64,000 nt of DNA from Vibrio metoecus (GCF_000696385.1 NZ_JJMN01000074.1:206440-270439); one strand, 5' to 3'; counted from the first letter of the stretch, positions 1-8,667 are shown. The notes: a model not told the origin generated them from the letters alone. A program made the numbers and translations.

Positions 1-153
1 ATGGTACGCGATCGAGTCAAACAAGACTCGCGTCACCACATCATCCGCTTCTGTGGCAACAACATAAGATTGAGGTGCAGCCAAAACGTTCGCTGAAATT
101 ACGAGCCATCCAAGGAGGAGCAAGACAAAGCGACAAAATACATTACACAGCAT
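1..153 (-). CDS. N-terminus of a secreted/periplasmic-sensor protein (possibly CdgH diguanylate cyclase), cut by window edge
   Basis: Only the first 51 codons are present; the gene runs off the left edge. The start is at 153. The translation begins MLCNVFCRF, followed by a hydrophobic stretch (LLLLGWLVISANV) and an Ala-rich cleavage region, so it is a signal peptide. The mature part begins near APQSYVVATEADDVVTR, the style of opening seen in periplasmic solute-binding (PBPb) domains. In V. cholerae the gene in this neighbourhood is, from memory, cdgH, a diguanylate cyclase with tandem periplasmic binding domains; that identity is inferred from gene order and the short N-terminus, because no GGDEF domain is visible here. 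An amino-acid-binding protein of an ABC transporter would look the same. Confidence 0.5.
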   Translation of the reverse strand, partial: MLCNVFCRFVLLLLGWLVISANVLAAPQSYVVATEADDVVTRVLFDSIAYH

Positions 154-337
154 AGACGTTGAATATTAGATGTTATTTTTTACCGCGCATTTTACCGTAA
201 ATACCCCTACCTCACTATCAACTTTAGGTAATAAATTTCATAAAACTGGTTAATTTATTTTCACAAAGTCATGCTAAAGAACAATGCAACATCACCCCGT
301 ATAAGGTTCACAACAATCCTGAATAAGGCAAATCAGG

Positions 338-1084
338 TCACTGTTCATGCGCTTCTTCGGTACTTTTTAGCACATAATCCGTTGTCCATGCGGTGGCTAA
401 AATGCAAATCCACACCACAAATACCGGATTAGGTACGTCAGTTTCTGGTGAGACCACTAAAGCGGCAAAACTGACGCAAGGTAGGCTCCAGCCAAGCAAT
501 GTTCCCCAGTTCAACTCGGCCGTGGTTTTGCGTACCAAAGATTCACACGACGCAATCACCCCTGTGATCAATAACGCTAATTCTACTGCATAAAATTGCT
601 CTGCCACCCAAAGCGGAATAACCAAAACTAACGCCCACCAGCTATGTGAGTGGTTAGGCTTCCAGCCCCGTGCGGCCCACCAAATTAGCATCACCATGAC
701 AATCTGTACCACCGTTACCATCGGTGAACCTTCCAGTTTGCCGGCAGATTGGGTTACCATAATCCCCACTTGCAAGGTGAGAACGATCAATCCACTCACC
801 AAGATGACGCCCCAATGACTACGTGTAGAAAATGCAACCATTAGTAGCGGGATCAATACCCATTGACCAACCGAAAGCGCGACAGGTTGCATCGGCAAGG
901 TAAAACCAAAAATACCGATCGCAATCAGCATGATGATGCTGGAAAATCCAGATTTGGGCAGTAACCAGAGCGCGGGGATCAAAAATGCGATGATCGGAAT
1001 ATCGCCTTCACTTAGCCCTGCCACATGTGCAGCAGCAATAGCGAAGAGTGTTGCAGTCAAAAATTGTAAGGCAGACAGTATCAT
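338..1084 (-). CDS. Multi-pass inner-membrane protein of unknown function
   Basis: A 248-residue protein that is almost entirely hydrophobic, with about seven or eight predicted membrane segments and few charges until the C-terminal tail (KSTEEAHEQ). Trp residues are frequent around 134-158 (IWWAARGWKP, SWWALVLVIPLW). I recognise no family motif. It is transcribed leftward in the same direction as the partial gene at the left edge, with about 185 bp between them, and divergently from the alkyltransferase-like gene starting at 1136. Function unknown. Confidence 0.75.
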   Translation of the reverse strand: MILSALQFLTATLFAIAAAHVAGLSEGDIPIIAFLIPALWLLPKSGFSSIIMLIAIGIFGFTLPMQPVALSVGQWVLIPLLMVAFSTRSHWGVILVSGLIVLTLQVGIMVTQSAGKLEGSPMVTVVQIVMVMLIWWAARGWKPNHSHSWWALVLVIPLWVAEQFYAVELALLITGVIASCESLVRKTTAELNWGTLLGWSLPCVSFAALVVSPETDVPNPVFVVWICILATAWTTDYVLKSTEEAHEQ

Positions 1085-1135
1085 GCCAACTCCCTATACC
1101 TATCCTTGGTAAATTTGTTGCGGGCTTTTTGTATT

Positions 1136-1438
1136 ATGGACCAGTTTTTACAACAGATCTTTGTGGTGATTCACCAAATTCCGGTTGGTAAGGTATCCAC
1201 CTATGGTGCGGTTGCCAAAATGGCCGGTTATCCGGGCTACGCGCGGCATGTCGGTAAGGCACTTGGCAATCTGCCAGAAGGCAGCCAACTACCTTGGTAT
1301 CGAGTCATCAACAGCCAAGGGAAGATTTCATTGCAAGGGGACGATTTTATTCGCCAGCAGCAGCGTTTGTTGGCAGAGGGTATTGAGGTGAGCGAGACAG
1401 GGAAAGTATCGCTACGAAAATACCAATGGCAGCCCTAA
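1136..1438 (+). CDS. Alkyltransferase-like protein (ATL, MGMT family, YbaZ type)
   Basis: A 100-residue protein equal to the DNA-binding C-terminal domain of O6-alkylguanine-DNA methyltransferase. The opening VIHQIPVGKVSTYG and the arginine-finger region ARHVG (Arg near 37) are typical. The active-site motif PCHRV of true methyltransferases is here PWYRV, with Trp54 replacing the acceptor Cys. Family knowledge: such ATL proteins bind O6-alkylguanine without repairing it and hand the lesion to nucleotide-excision repair. I chose ATG 1136 over an upstream TTG at 1106 because it gives the usual compact length and lies clear of the divergent gene. It should be cytoplasmic and act with UvrABC (uvrB is elsewhere in the window). 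Confidence 0.88.
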   Translation: MDQFLQQIFVVIHQIPVGKVSTYGAVAKMAGYPGYARHVGKALGNLPEGSQLPWYRVINSQGKISLQGDDFIRQQQRLLAEGIEVSETGKVSLRKYQWQP

Positions 1439-1477
1439 AGCTGCCATTGGTTGAATGCATTGGTTTTACCCATTCAG

Positions 1478-1912
1478 CTATTCGCCTTGCACGCCGACGA
1501 GCATCATACGAACTTGTTTGGTGGCATCCGTATCAGTGATCACGCCGTAATGGGTATCGGTGATAAAGCGCAATTTACCATCCACCTCAATACGAGCACT
1601 CACACTGTAGCGGTGGCTCGCTTTAATTTTGCTGCTGTCATACGCTAAGTTGAACTCTAGCGGTACTTGCATACCATTAGTGATAAAGTTCTGTTTTGCG
1701 ATCACGGTTGCAGGCGCATCCGCTAACGAGACATCTTGTAGATAAACCGTCACTACCGCATTATCAGGCAGAGCAATACGTTCGCGGTACGCCACGCTCC
1801 CAGTAATAGATTGAATTTTGTCTTGTTCTTTAGGGGCAGATTCATTCATTTGGCAACCTACGAGTAAAGAACCAAACAGAACAGAAATAACAACAAGTAG
1901 AACCTTTTTCAT
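1478..1912 (-). CDS. YbaY-family outer-membrane lipoprotein
   Basis: A 144-residue protein with a lipoprotein signal: MKKVLLVVISVLFGSLLVGC, lipobox LVGC with Cys20 as the lipidated residue, followed by NESAPKEQ (no Asp at +2, so outer-membrane sorting is expected). The remainder matches the YbaY pattern, including SVAYRERIALPDNAVVTVYL and ARIEVDGKLRFITDT. E. coli ybaY also lies next to tesB, and here tesB follows divergently at 2065. Molecular function is not established for the family. Confidence 0.85.
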   Translation of the reverse strand: MKKVLLVVISVLFGSLLVGCQMNESAPKEQDKIQSITGSVAYRERIALPDNAVVTVYLQDVSLADAPATVIAKQNFITNGMQVPLEFNLAYDSSKIKASHRYSVSARIEVDGKLRFITDTHYGVITDTDATKQVRMMLVGVQGE

Positions 1913-2064
1913 AGGGCCTCATTACCTAATGGAAATAACAAATTAAGAAACACGTGGATTATATGCTGCACGGATATCTGTGTCATTGGACAGCGAGATT
2001 ATTGACAAATATCTGACTAACATACACAAAATTAATCAAAACACTGAAAAAGGATCCTAGGTAA

Positions 2065-2925
2065 ATGAGTAAACCGTTAGACGAACTATTAAGTCTGCTG
2101 CAATTGGAGAAACTGGAAGAGGGACTTTATCGGGGAGCCAGCGAAAACTTGGGTCTTCCTCAAGTGTATGGTGGACAGGTGATCGGTCAAGCACTGTCTG
2201 CGGCACGTTACACGGTAGAATCTGACCGCACTGTTCACTCTTTCCACAGTTATTTTCTCTATCCCGGCGATCCAGAAAAACCGATCATTTACGATGTAGA
2301 AAACTTGCGAGATGGGAGAAGTTTCAGCACTCGTCGTGTCAAAGCCATTCAAAACGGCCGCCCTATTTTCTATCTGACCGCCTCTTATCATGGCGATGCG
2401 CCCGGCTTTGAACACCAAAAAACCATGCCAGAGGTTCCGGGGCCAGAAAATTTTGCTTCAGAATCCGAATTGGCGGCGCAAATTGCTCATTTCCTACCAG
2501 AAAAATTGCAGAAAGCGTTCTGTGGTGAAAAGCCAATTGAGATGCGACCAGTCACAGTCATCAATCCATTGAAACCGCAAAAAGCCGAGCCCAAACAGTA
2601 TTTGTGGATCCGAGCCAATGGCAACATGCCGGAAGATCAGCTTATCCATCAATACCTGCTCGCTTATGCTTCTGACTGGGGATTTTTGGTCACCGCCTTG
2701 CATCCCCATGGCGTTTCGTTAATGACGCCGAAATTCCAAGTCGCAACGATTGACCACTCCATCTGGTTCCACCGCCCATTTAAGATGGATGACTGGTTGC
2801 TGTTTGCGATTGAAAGCCCGACGGCAAGCAATACTCGTGGTTTAGTGCGTGGTGAGATTTACGATCGTCAAGGCAACCTTGTGGCCACTGCGGTGCAAGA
2901 AGGCGTAATGCGTTTTCTTGACTAA
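2065..2925 (+). CDS. tesB: Acyl-CoA thioesterase II
   Basis: A 286-residue double-hotdog thioesterase, the normal length for TesB. It hydrolyses acyl-CoA to free fatty acid and CoA in the cytoplasm. Characteristic segments: YRGASENLGLPQVYGGQVIGQAL near the start, FHSYFLYPGD around residue 52, DHSIWFHRPF (catalytic Asp) around 226 and the terminal AVQEGVMR (catalytic Gln). An AAGGATC box sits 10-15 bases before ATG 2065. It converges on the Lrp-type regulator; only 10 bases separate the two stop codons. No FadR-like site was noticed in front of it. Confidence 0.95.
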   Translation: MSKPLDELLSLLQLEKLEEGLYRGASENLGLPQVYGGQVIGQALSAARYTVESDRTVHSFHSYFLYPGDPEKPIIYDVENLRDGRSFSTRRVKAIQNGRPIFYLTASYHGDAPGFEHQKTMPEVPGPENFASESELAAQIAHFLPEKLQKAFCGEKPIEMRPVTVINPLKPQKAEPKQYLWIRANGNMPEDQLIHQYLLAYASDWGFLVTALHPHGVSLMTPKFQVATIDHSIWFHRPFKMDDWLLFAIESPTASNTRGLVRGEIYDRQGNLVATAVQEGVMRFLD

Positions 2926-2935
2926 ATAGTCACGC

Positions 2936-3396
2936 TTACAGAGGCAATTGAGTGGTGTATTTCAGTGACTCCATCGCAAAGGTGGAAGTCACTTTATTCA
3001 ATCCCTCGATGCTGTTGACCAATTTTTTGTAAAACTGATCAAAACACTGCATATCTTTGACCTGCACCTTCATCATGTAGTCGTATTCCCCGGCCATGCG
3101 ATAAAAACTCCATCACTTCAGAAAAACTCTTCCACCGCCGTCACAAAGCGGCAATACCATTCATGGGAGTGGTTATTGGTGGTCACCATAACAAACGCCG
3201 TGAAAGAGAGTTCGAGGGCTTGGGCATCCAGCAGTGCTACCCGCTCGCGAATCACTCCGCCCTCTTCCATTTTTTTTAAGCGCTTCCAGCAAGGTGTAGT
3301 GGTTAAGTTCACCGCTTCGGCTAATTCATTGAGCGAGACGGTGCAGTCTTGTTGCAAAATTGCCAAGATTTGCCGATCAACTTTGTCGAGCAACAT
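2936..3396 (-). CDS. Lrp/AsnC-family transcriptional regulator (DecR/YbaO type), reading frame interrupted
   Basis: The N-terminal helix-turn-helix is intact (MLLDKVDRQILAILQQDC, LNELAEAVNLTTTPCWKRLKKME), then the frame breaks. Removing one T from each of two five-base runs (A-runs at 3113-3117 and 3122-3126 on the plus strand) restores SEVMEFYRMAGEYDYMMKV and the RAM domain up to TTQLPL and stop at 2936. The restored protein is 152 residues, the length I recall for E. coli DecR (YbaO). ATG 3396 has an AAGGTGG ribosome site. It is divergent from a cysteine-metabolism-like PLP enzyme, which fits a role in sensing cysteine or a related amino acid (inference). The two breaks within 14 bases look like sequencing error. 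Confidence 0.85.
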
Positions 3397-3409
3397 ACAA
3401 ACCACCTTA

Positions 3410-3432
3410 TTGGGAGAAAAATTTTCTCTCAA
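3410..3432. promoter_or_regulatory. Palindromic candidate operator between the Lrp-type gene and the PLP enzyme
   Basis: A 23-bp near-perfect inverted repeat, TTGGGAGAAAA / A / TTTTCTCTCAA, with one mismatched position per arm. It lies 14 bp before the regulator start and about 85 bp before the divergent enzyme. Shorter related pieces (TTTTTCTCTCC near 3460-3472 and GGGAGAAAC near 3503-3511) follow. Lrp-family proteins usually bind such degenerate palindromes in their own divergent promoter region; binding is inferred. Confidence 0.5.
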
Positions 3433-3517
3433 ACTACAAAAGCATAGGCAAAATAGCAAAGTTTTTCTCTCCTACCCTAGCTAAACTTATTTCATAACCT
3501 AAGGGAGAAACTGAATT

Positions 3518-4585
3518 ATGTGTACCGACCATCAGTGGATTAACAGCGCAATTCGTAAAATTGAAGCAGACTACCAACGCTCTGCCGATACCCATCTGAT
3601 TAAACTCGATTTACCTTGCGTCTCTGGCGTCGATATCTATCTGAAAGATGAAAGTACCCACCCAACTGGTTCTCTCAAGCACCGCCTCGCCCGTTCACTG
3701 TTTTTGTATGGTCTGTGTAATGGCTGGATTGGGCCAGAAACTACCATTATTGAATCCTCATCTGGCAGCACAGCGGTTTCTGAGGCTTACTTTGCCCGCC
3801 TACTTGGCCTACCGTTTATTGCGGTGATGCCCAAATGCACAGCGCGTAAAAAAATCGAGCAGATTCAATTCTATGGTGGTAAGGCACACCTTGTGGACCG
3901 CTCAGATCAGATTTATGCAGAATCTCACCGTCTCGCGAAAGAGCTGAAAGGCCATTATATGGATCAGTTCACTTACGCCGAACGAGCCACCGACTGGCGG
4001 GGCAACAGCAATATCGCTGATAGTATTTTTAGCCAAATGCAAATGGAAGAACACCCAGTTCCGAGTTGGATTGTGATGAGCCCGGGAACGGGCGGCACTT
4101 CTGCCACTATTGGCCGCTTCATTCGCTATCAGCAGCACAACACCAAACTGTGTGTGGTTGACCCTGAAAACTCAGTTTTCTATGACTACTATCGTACTCG
4201 TGATGCGGCATTAACCCGCAATTGTGGGAGCAAAATTGAAGGCATTGGCCGCCCAAGAGTCGAGCCAAGTTTTATTCCTGATGTGGTGGATGAAATGCGC
4301 GCCATTCCCGATGCTGCCAGTGTGGCCACCATTTACTGGTTGGAGAAAATTCTTGGCCGTAAAGCAGGGGCTTCCACCGGTACTAACCTGTATGGCGCAC
4401 TGCAACTGGCGTGTGAAATGAAGCGCCGCGGCGAGCAAGGTTCGATTGTCACTCTACTGTGCGACAGTGGTGAACGTTACCTTGACACTTACTACAACCC
4501 TGAATGGGTCAAAAACAATATTGGCGATTTGAGCGAATACCTGCACAAATTGGAGACATTCTCCGCGACAGGCTGCTTGGATTAA
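3518..4585 (+). CDS. PLP-dependent cysteine synthase/desulfhydrase-family enzyme
   Basis: A 355-residue fold-type II PLP enzyme. The PLP lysine lies in HPTGSLKHRLA (Lys54), the substrate/asparagine-type loop is ESSSGSTAVSEAYFA (about 89-103), and the phosphate-binding glycine loop is SPGTGGTSATIG (about 188-199). It belongs with O-acetylserine sulfhydrylase/cystathionine synthase relatives, but is not a typical CysK or CysM. A GGGAG ribosome site precedes ATG 3518. Its divergent partner is a DecR-like Lrp regulator, and DecR in E. coli governs cysteine detoxification, so cysteine breakdown is a reasonable guess; synthesis cannot be excluded from sequence alone. Confidence 0.82.
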   Translation: MCTDHQWINSAIRKIEADYQRSADTHLIKLDLPCVSGVDIYLKDESTHPTGSLKHRLARSLFLYGLCNGWIGPETTIIESSSGSTAVSEAYFARLLGLPFIAVMPKCTARKKIEQIQFYGGKAHLVDRSDQIYAESHRLAKELKGHYMDQFTYAERATDWRGNSNIADSIFSQMQMEEHPVPSWIVMSPGTGGTSATIGRFIRYQQHNTKLCVVDPENSVFYDYYRTRDAALTRNCGSKIEGIGRPRVEPSFIPDVVDEMRAIPDAASVATIYWLEKILGRKAGASTGTNLYGALQLACEMKRRGEQGSIVTLLCDSGERYLDTYYNPEWVKNNIGDLSEYLHKLETFSATGCLD

Positions 4586-4608
4586 ACCTTCTCACGCCAT
4601 CCAATAAA

Positions 4609-4641
4609 AAACGCGCTTAGGGTTCACTAAGCGCGTTTTAT
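4609..4641 (+). terminator. Intrinsic terminator after the PLP enzyme
   Basis: An 11-bp stem AACGCGCTTAG / CTAAGCGCGTT with a 6-base loop, followed by TTATTTAT. It can also serve the convergent sohB transcript because A-rich sequence precedes the stem. Confidence 0.85.
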
Positions 4642-4672
4642 TTATCAGCGTGCTAGCATGTAGCCATACCCA

Positions 4673-5745
4673 TTACACTAATGGACGTTGGCCTCGGCTG
4701 ATCAGCTTCAGCAACACATTGTCGGCAGCATCGCCTGCCACTCCAGCTAATTTATCAGTCAGTTTTTTCTTCTGCACATAACGCAGCAAAAGCACGGTTT
4801 TGTTTTTGTCACGCTTCAACAATCAAATCATCGGAAGTCTGAATCTCATCAACCAAACCCAGCGATTTAGCTTGTGTACCAAACCAGTGTTCGCCCGTAG
4901 CGACTTTATCCAGATCCAACGCTGGACGATGATCACGAATGAAGTCTTTGAACAGTTGATGGGTTTCTTCGAGCTCTAATTTGAACTTGTCACGCGCTTT
5001 ATCGGTGTTTTCACCAAACATAGTTAGCGTACGTTTGTATTCACCCGCAGTAAGTTGTTCAAACTCGATATCGTTCTTTTTCAGCAATTTATGGAAGTTT
5101 GGTAACTGAGCCACCACACCGATAGACCCGACAATCGCAAATGGCGCACTGACGATTTTATCGGCGATACACGCCATCATATAACCGCCGCTGGCCGCGA
5201 CTTTATCGACTGAGATGGTCAGCGGTAAGCCAGCCGCTTTGATACGATCAAGCTGTGAGGAAGCCAAGCCGTAACCATGCACCATGCCACCACCGGTTTC
5301 CAAGCGCAGTAATACTTCATCACCGGCTTGTGCCACCGCCAAAATCGCGCTCACTTCTTCACGCAGTGAAGCGACTTCTTTGGCATCAATGCTGCCATGA
5401 AAATCGAGCACAAACAGATGCGGTTCGCGTTTGCTTTCCAATTCGCCTTCTTTTGCCGCTTGTTTGAGTGATTTCTCACGACTTTTTTGGTCTGCTTTTT
5501 CTTTCTTCTTTTCTGTCCTTATCACGCGCTTTTAAAAACGCGTCGTCATGCAAATAAGATTCTAAACGTTCAACAGTCTCTTTGTGCTGCTCAGTCAGAT
5601 CGGTGATTTCCAGTTCACCTTTGGCCGCTCCACTGCGCCCACCCAGCGATTTAACCACCACCAGCACTGCCACTAACGCGACTACCACAGTCACAATCTT
5701 GGCCAAAAACAGGCCGTAATCTAACAAAAACTCCAAGTGACTCAT
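4673..5745 (-). CDS. sohB: Inner-membrane peptidase SohB (S49 family), reading frame interrupted twice
   Basis: Restored length is about 356 residues (E. coli 349). The N-terminal part MSHLEFLLDYGLFLAKIVTVV carries one membrane anchor; the S49 catalytic serine lies in DKVAASGGYMMACIADKI and the lysine in the segment containing ADSEF-like residues of the family. Two breaks occur: one A too many in the A-run opposite 5496-5500 (restores EERKADQKSREK), and an extra base at 4809 (restores ACKNKTVLLLRYVQKKKL and the end RGQRPLV). The stop is then at 4673. SohB is a signal-peptide-peptidase-like protease that can suppress loss of DegP. It is divergent from yciK. Confidence 0.88.
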
Positions 5746-5894
5746 CCTTCTTCAATGCGAATTGGTGTATTGTAACCACCTTGTCACGAAGACTTAAAGC
5801 AAATCCTCTTCCCTGTTACATTCTTCGCGAGGTTAACAAGAAAAAACCGCGGTGTATCAATAGGAAGACCCAAGAATAATAAGGAATGTAAGAC

Positions 5895-6638
5895 GTGAAT
5901 TATTCAGTCTCAGCAGATGCCCTAAAAGAGAAAGTGATTTTAGTAACAGGTGCCGGTGACGGCATCGGTAAACAAGCGGCGATCAGCTTCGCGGCACATG
6001 GCGCTACCGTGATCCTCCTCGGTCGCACCGTGAAAAAGCTTGAACAAACTTATGATGCGATTGAAGCTGCAGGTTACCCTACACCCGCCATCGTTCCCCT
6101 AGATATGAAGGGCGCGAGCAAACAAAACTATCTGGATATGGTCGATACCATTGAAGAGCAGTTTGGCCGCTTGGATGGCGTTCTACACAACGCAAGCTTG
6201 CTTGGTGTGCTTAGCCCTTTTGATCAAATTGGCGAAGACAGCTTTGATGAAGTGATGCAAGTGAACGTAAAAGCGCAGTTTCTAATGACTCAAGCACTGC
6301 TGCCTTTGCTGCATAAATCGGCCGATGCTCGAATTGTGTTTACCAGCTCAACCGTAGGCCACATTGGCCGCGCTTTCTGGGCGACTTACGCGATTTCTAA
6401 ATTCGCCACCGAAGGCATGATGCAAATTCTGGCCGATGAACTGAGCGACAGTACCATTCGTGTCAATGCGATTAACCCAGGGGGTACTCGTACCGGAATG
6501 CGCGCGAAAGCTTACCCAGCGGAAGATGCAGACAAGTTAAAAACGCCGCTCGACATCATGCCACTCTATTTGTACCTAATGGCTCCAGAAGGCCGTGAAG
6601 TTCATGGGCAATGTATCGACGCCCAGCCAAAGAAATAA
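5895..6638 (+). CDS. yciK: YciK-family short-chain dehydrogenase/reductase
   Basis: A 247-residue SDR. The NAD(P)-binding motif is VTGAGDGIGKQAA (about 17-29), the active site is TSSTVGHIGRAFWATYAISK with Ser, Tyr and Lys in the YxxxK arrangement (about 150-170), and PGG...TGM follows. Length and sequence match E. coli YciK, an oxidoreductase of uncertain physiological substrate. It stands alone, with its own terminator downstream, between sohB and the ycgN-like gene. Confidence 0.92.
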   Translation: MNYSVSADALKEKVILVTGAGDGIGKQAAISFAAHGATVILLGRTVKKLEQTYDAIEAAGYPTPAIVPLDMKGASKQNYLDMVDTIEEQFGRLDGVLHNASLLGVLSPFDQIGEDSFDEVMQVNVKAQFLMTQALLPLLHKSADARIVFTSSTVGHIGRAFWATYAISKFATEGMMQILADELSDSTIRVNAINPGGTRTGMRAKAYPAEDADKLKTPLDIMPLYLYLMAPEGREVHGQCIDAQPKK

Positions 6639-6668
6639 CGCGGTTTAGTTTTCGCTTTCACACAAAGA

Positions 6669-6698
6669 CAAACGCCTTGCGAGAAGCAAGGCGTTTTT
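6669..6698 (+). terminator. Intrinsic terminator after yciK
   Basis: A 10-bp stem AACGCCTTGC / GCAAGGCGTT, loop of about five bases, ending in a T5 run and TTGTTG. Confidence 0.88.
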
Positions 6699-6728
6699 GT
6701 TGTCTAACATCATCGATTAGGAAAGCGC

Positions 6729-7169
6729 TTAATCTCGGCTCATCAGCACAATGTGATCTTCCCAATCGATCACATCCACTTCTATAGACGATTTTACCGC
6801 GCACACTTTTCATCGGACAGCATGCATGGCGTCTTTCGAACCGGTCAGCAAAGGATGCCATTCTGGAAGTGTTTGACCATTACCAAGTAAACGGTAAGCG
6901 CAAGTATCCGGCAGCCAGTTAAACTCTTCAATCTTGTCGCGAGTGAGCTTTAAACACTCTTCACCTGAGCTAAAACGATTGGGATAATCTTTACAAGAGC
7001 AGGTGTCACTATTGAGCCAGCTACACGCCACATTGGTGTAGTAGATTTCATCCGTATCTTCATCCATGAGTTTGTGCAGGCAACATTTACCACAGCCATC
7101 GCACAGCGATTCCCATTCGGCTTCGGTCATTTGGTCTAAAGTTTTGCTTTGCCAGAAGGGTGTACTCAT
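6729..7169 (-). CDS. YcgN-family cysteine-cluster protein, reading frame interrupted
   Basis: Conserved cysteines in CDGCGKCCLHKL (about 23-34) and DTCSCKDY, CAYRLL match the YcgN/UPF0153 zinc- or iron-cluster family. After LLTGSKDAMHAV the frame hits TGA. Removing three extra bases (one of GG at 6815-6816, one of TTTT at 6807-6810, and T6783) restores DESVRGKIVYEVDVIDWEDHIVLMSRD, which aligns with the family C-terminus. Because three bases are added, the tail is back in the starting frame. Restored length is 145 residues. It is divergent from a second small cysteine-cluster gene. Function of the family is not known. Confidence 0.85.
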
Positions 7170-7306
7170 TGCATTGTCTTACGGTTAATCAATTGGGGGA
7201 CGATTTATACTCTTTGCGCTGCCAAAGTGCAAGAAAAGCGCAAGTCAGTGCATCCTATTTGGCTTTCTGTTAGGATGGCCGCCCATTTTTCCAGCGCAAA
7301 GAGTTC

Positions 7307-7558
7307 ATGATGGATTGTCGATTAGGCTGCGGTGCTTGCTGCATAGCGCCAAGCATCTCCTCCCCGATTCCCGGCATGCCGAATGGCAAACCTGCTGGAG
7401 TGCGCTGTGTTCAGCTCAATGACGATAATCTGTGCAAGCTATTTGGTCGCCCTGAACGCCCCAAAGTGTGCCATGATTTCAAAGCCTGCCCTATCGTTTG
7501 TGGAAAAACCAACCAACAAGCATTCGATAACTTGACTGAACTTGAACGGTTAACTTGA
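7307..7558 (+). CDS. YkgJ-family small cysteine-cluster protein
   Basis: An 83-residue protein with eight cysteines in the UPF0153/CxxCxxxC pattern: CRLGCGACC (4-12), then CVQL, CKLFGRPERPKVCHDFKACP and IVCGK. It is complete, starting at the ATG of ATGATG in 7307. The family may bind zinc or an Fe-S cluster, and its role is not established. It lies back to back with the larger YcgN-type gene, and the two share an intergenic region of about 137 bp. Confidence 0.85.
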   Translation: MMDCRLGCGACCIAPSISSPIPGMPNGKPAGVRCVQLNDDNLCKLFGRPERPKVCHDFKACPIVCGKTNQQAFDNLTELERLT

Positions 7559-7603
7559 GCGTGATGCTGATTGAGCCATGCTCATGAGCATCCTAAACCA
7601 AGA

Positions 7604-7634
7604 TAAAACAATGCCGCTCGATGAGCGGCATTGT
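7604..7634 (-). terminator. Intrinsic terminator of the dnaX-ybaB-recR transcript
   Basis: Read on the minus strand, an 11-bp stem CAATGCCGCTC / GAGCGGCATTG with a 3-base loop is followed by TTTTATC. It sits 18 bases after the recR stop. Confidence 0.88.
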
Positions 7635-7650
7635 GAATGTAGAGGCTGAG

Positions 7651-8253
7651 TTAAAACAGCTTATGCCGGCCTAGCAGCGAGTGCGACAACGTCGTGCCAT
7701 CCACCAACTCAAGTTCGCCCCCCACAGGTACCCCGTGGGCAATTCGGCTCGCCGTCACTTCATGTTCACGACACAACTCCGCAATGTATTGCGCAGTGGC
7801 TTCACCTTCCACAGTTGGGTTAGTGGCAAGGATCACCTCACTGATGTCTTTGCGCTGTAGGCGATAATCCAGAGTATCCAAGCCAATATCGCTCGGACCA
7901 ATACCATCCAGTGGTGACAGGTGACCCATCAGCACAAAATAGCGACCAGAAAACTGACCGGTTGCTTCCAACGCAGCAATATCTGCCGGACTTTCGACTA
8001 CACACAACTGACCATTTTCTTTACGCTTAGGATTGCTACAGATGTGGCAAACATCCTGCTCGGTAAAGGTTCGACACTCCTGACAATGACCGATTTCGAC
8101 CATCGCTTGACTCAGTGCCTCAGCCAGTTGTATACCGCCTTTACGATCGCGCTGTAACAGATGGAATGCCATACGCTGCGCTGATTTGGGGCCAACGCTC
8201 GGCAAGCAGCGTAATGCTTCCATCAAATGTTCCAGCATGTGACTGGTACGCAT
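7651..8253 (-). CDS. recR: Recombination mediator protein RecR
   Basis: A 200-residue RecR of standard size. It has the helix-hairpin-helix PSVGPKSAQRMAFHLL (about 18-33), the zinc site with four cysteines CQECRTFTEQDVCHIC (about 57-72) and a Toprim domain (VVESPADIAALEATG, ATNPTVEGEATAQYI). RecR works with RecF/RecO to load RecA at single-strand gaps. It is the last gene of the dnaX-ybaB-recR operon, 14 bases after ybaB. Confidence 0.97.
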   Translation of the reverse strand: MRTSHMLEHLMEALRCLPSVGPKSAQRMAFHLLQRDRKGGIQLAEALSQAMVEIGHCQECRTFTEQDVCHICSNPKRKENGQLCVVESPADIAALEATGQFSGRYFVLMGHLSPLDGIGPSDIGLDTLDYRLQRKDISEVILATNPTVEGEATAQYIAELCREHEVTASRIAHGVPVGGELELVDGTTLSHSLLGRHKLF

Positions 8254-8267
8254 AAATTCAGCTCAGA

Positions 8268-8597
8268 TTAGAATGGCATTTTCATGCCCGGTGGCAGTTG
8301 CATTCCACCGGTGACTGAAGCCATTTTCTCTTTTTGCGTCTCTTCGATACGACGAGCGGCATCATTGAATGCGGCAGCAATCAGATCTTCCAGCATCTCT
8401 TTGTCGTCTTCCATCAGACTTTCATCGATGTTGACACGGCGCACGCTGTGGCTACCTGTTACGGTCACTTTCACAAGGCCAGCACCGGATTCACCGGTCA
8501 CTTCCATGTTCGCGATCTCTTCTTGCAGCTTTTGCATACGCTCTTGCATTTGTTGGGCTTGCTTCATCAAGTTGCCCATTCCGCCTTTACCAAACAT
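8268..8597 (-). CDS. ybaB: Nucleoid-associated protein YbaB/EbfC
   Basis: A 109-residue protein starting MFGKGGMGNLMKQAQQMQERM, the canonical YbaB N-terminus, and ending GGMQLPPGMKMPF. I use ATG 8597; an upstream in-frame ATG at 8630 would add 11 unconserved residues. YbaB forms tweezer-like dimers that bind DNA. It lies between dnaX and recR as in most gammaproteobacteria. Confidence 0.96.
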   Translation of the reverse strand: MFGKGGMGNLMKQAQQMQERMQKLQEEIANMEVTGESGAGLVKVTVTGSHSVRRVNIDESLMEDDKEMLEDLIAAAFNDAARRIEETQKEKMASVTGGMQLPPGMKMPF

Positions 8598-8667
8598 CTT
8601 TATCTCTCTGGTTATCGTTGAATGTTTCACATAGTGTGGGGACGAGACACTTCGGTTTCAACCCCAG

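Noticed and set aside
6805..6820. In-frame TGA in the ycgN-type gene with the same frame resuming downstream, considered as selenocysteine or stop read-through
   Set aside because: The residues just after the TGA do not match the family in that frame. Removing three single bases restores the family sequence, and no SECIS-like stem is evident.
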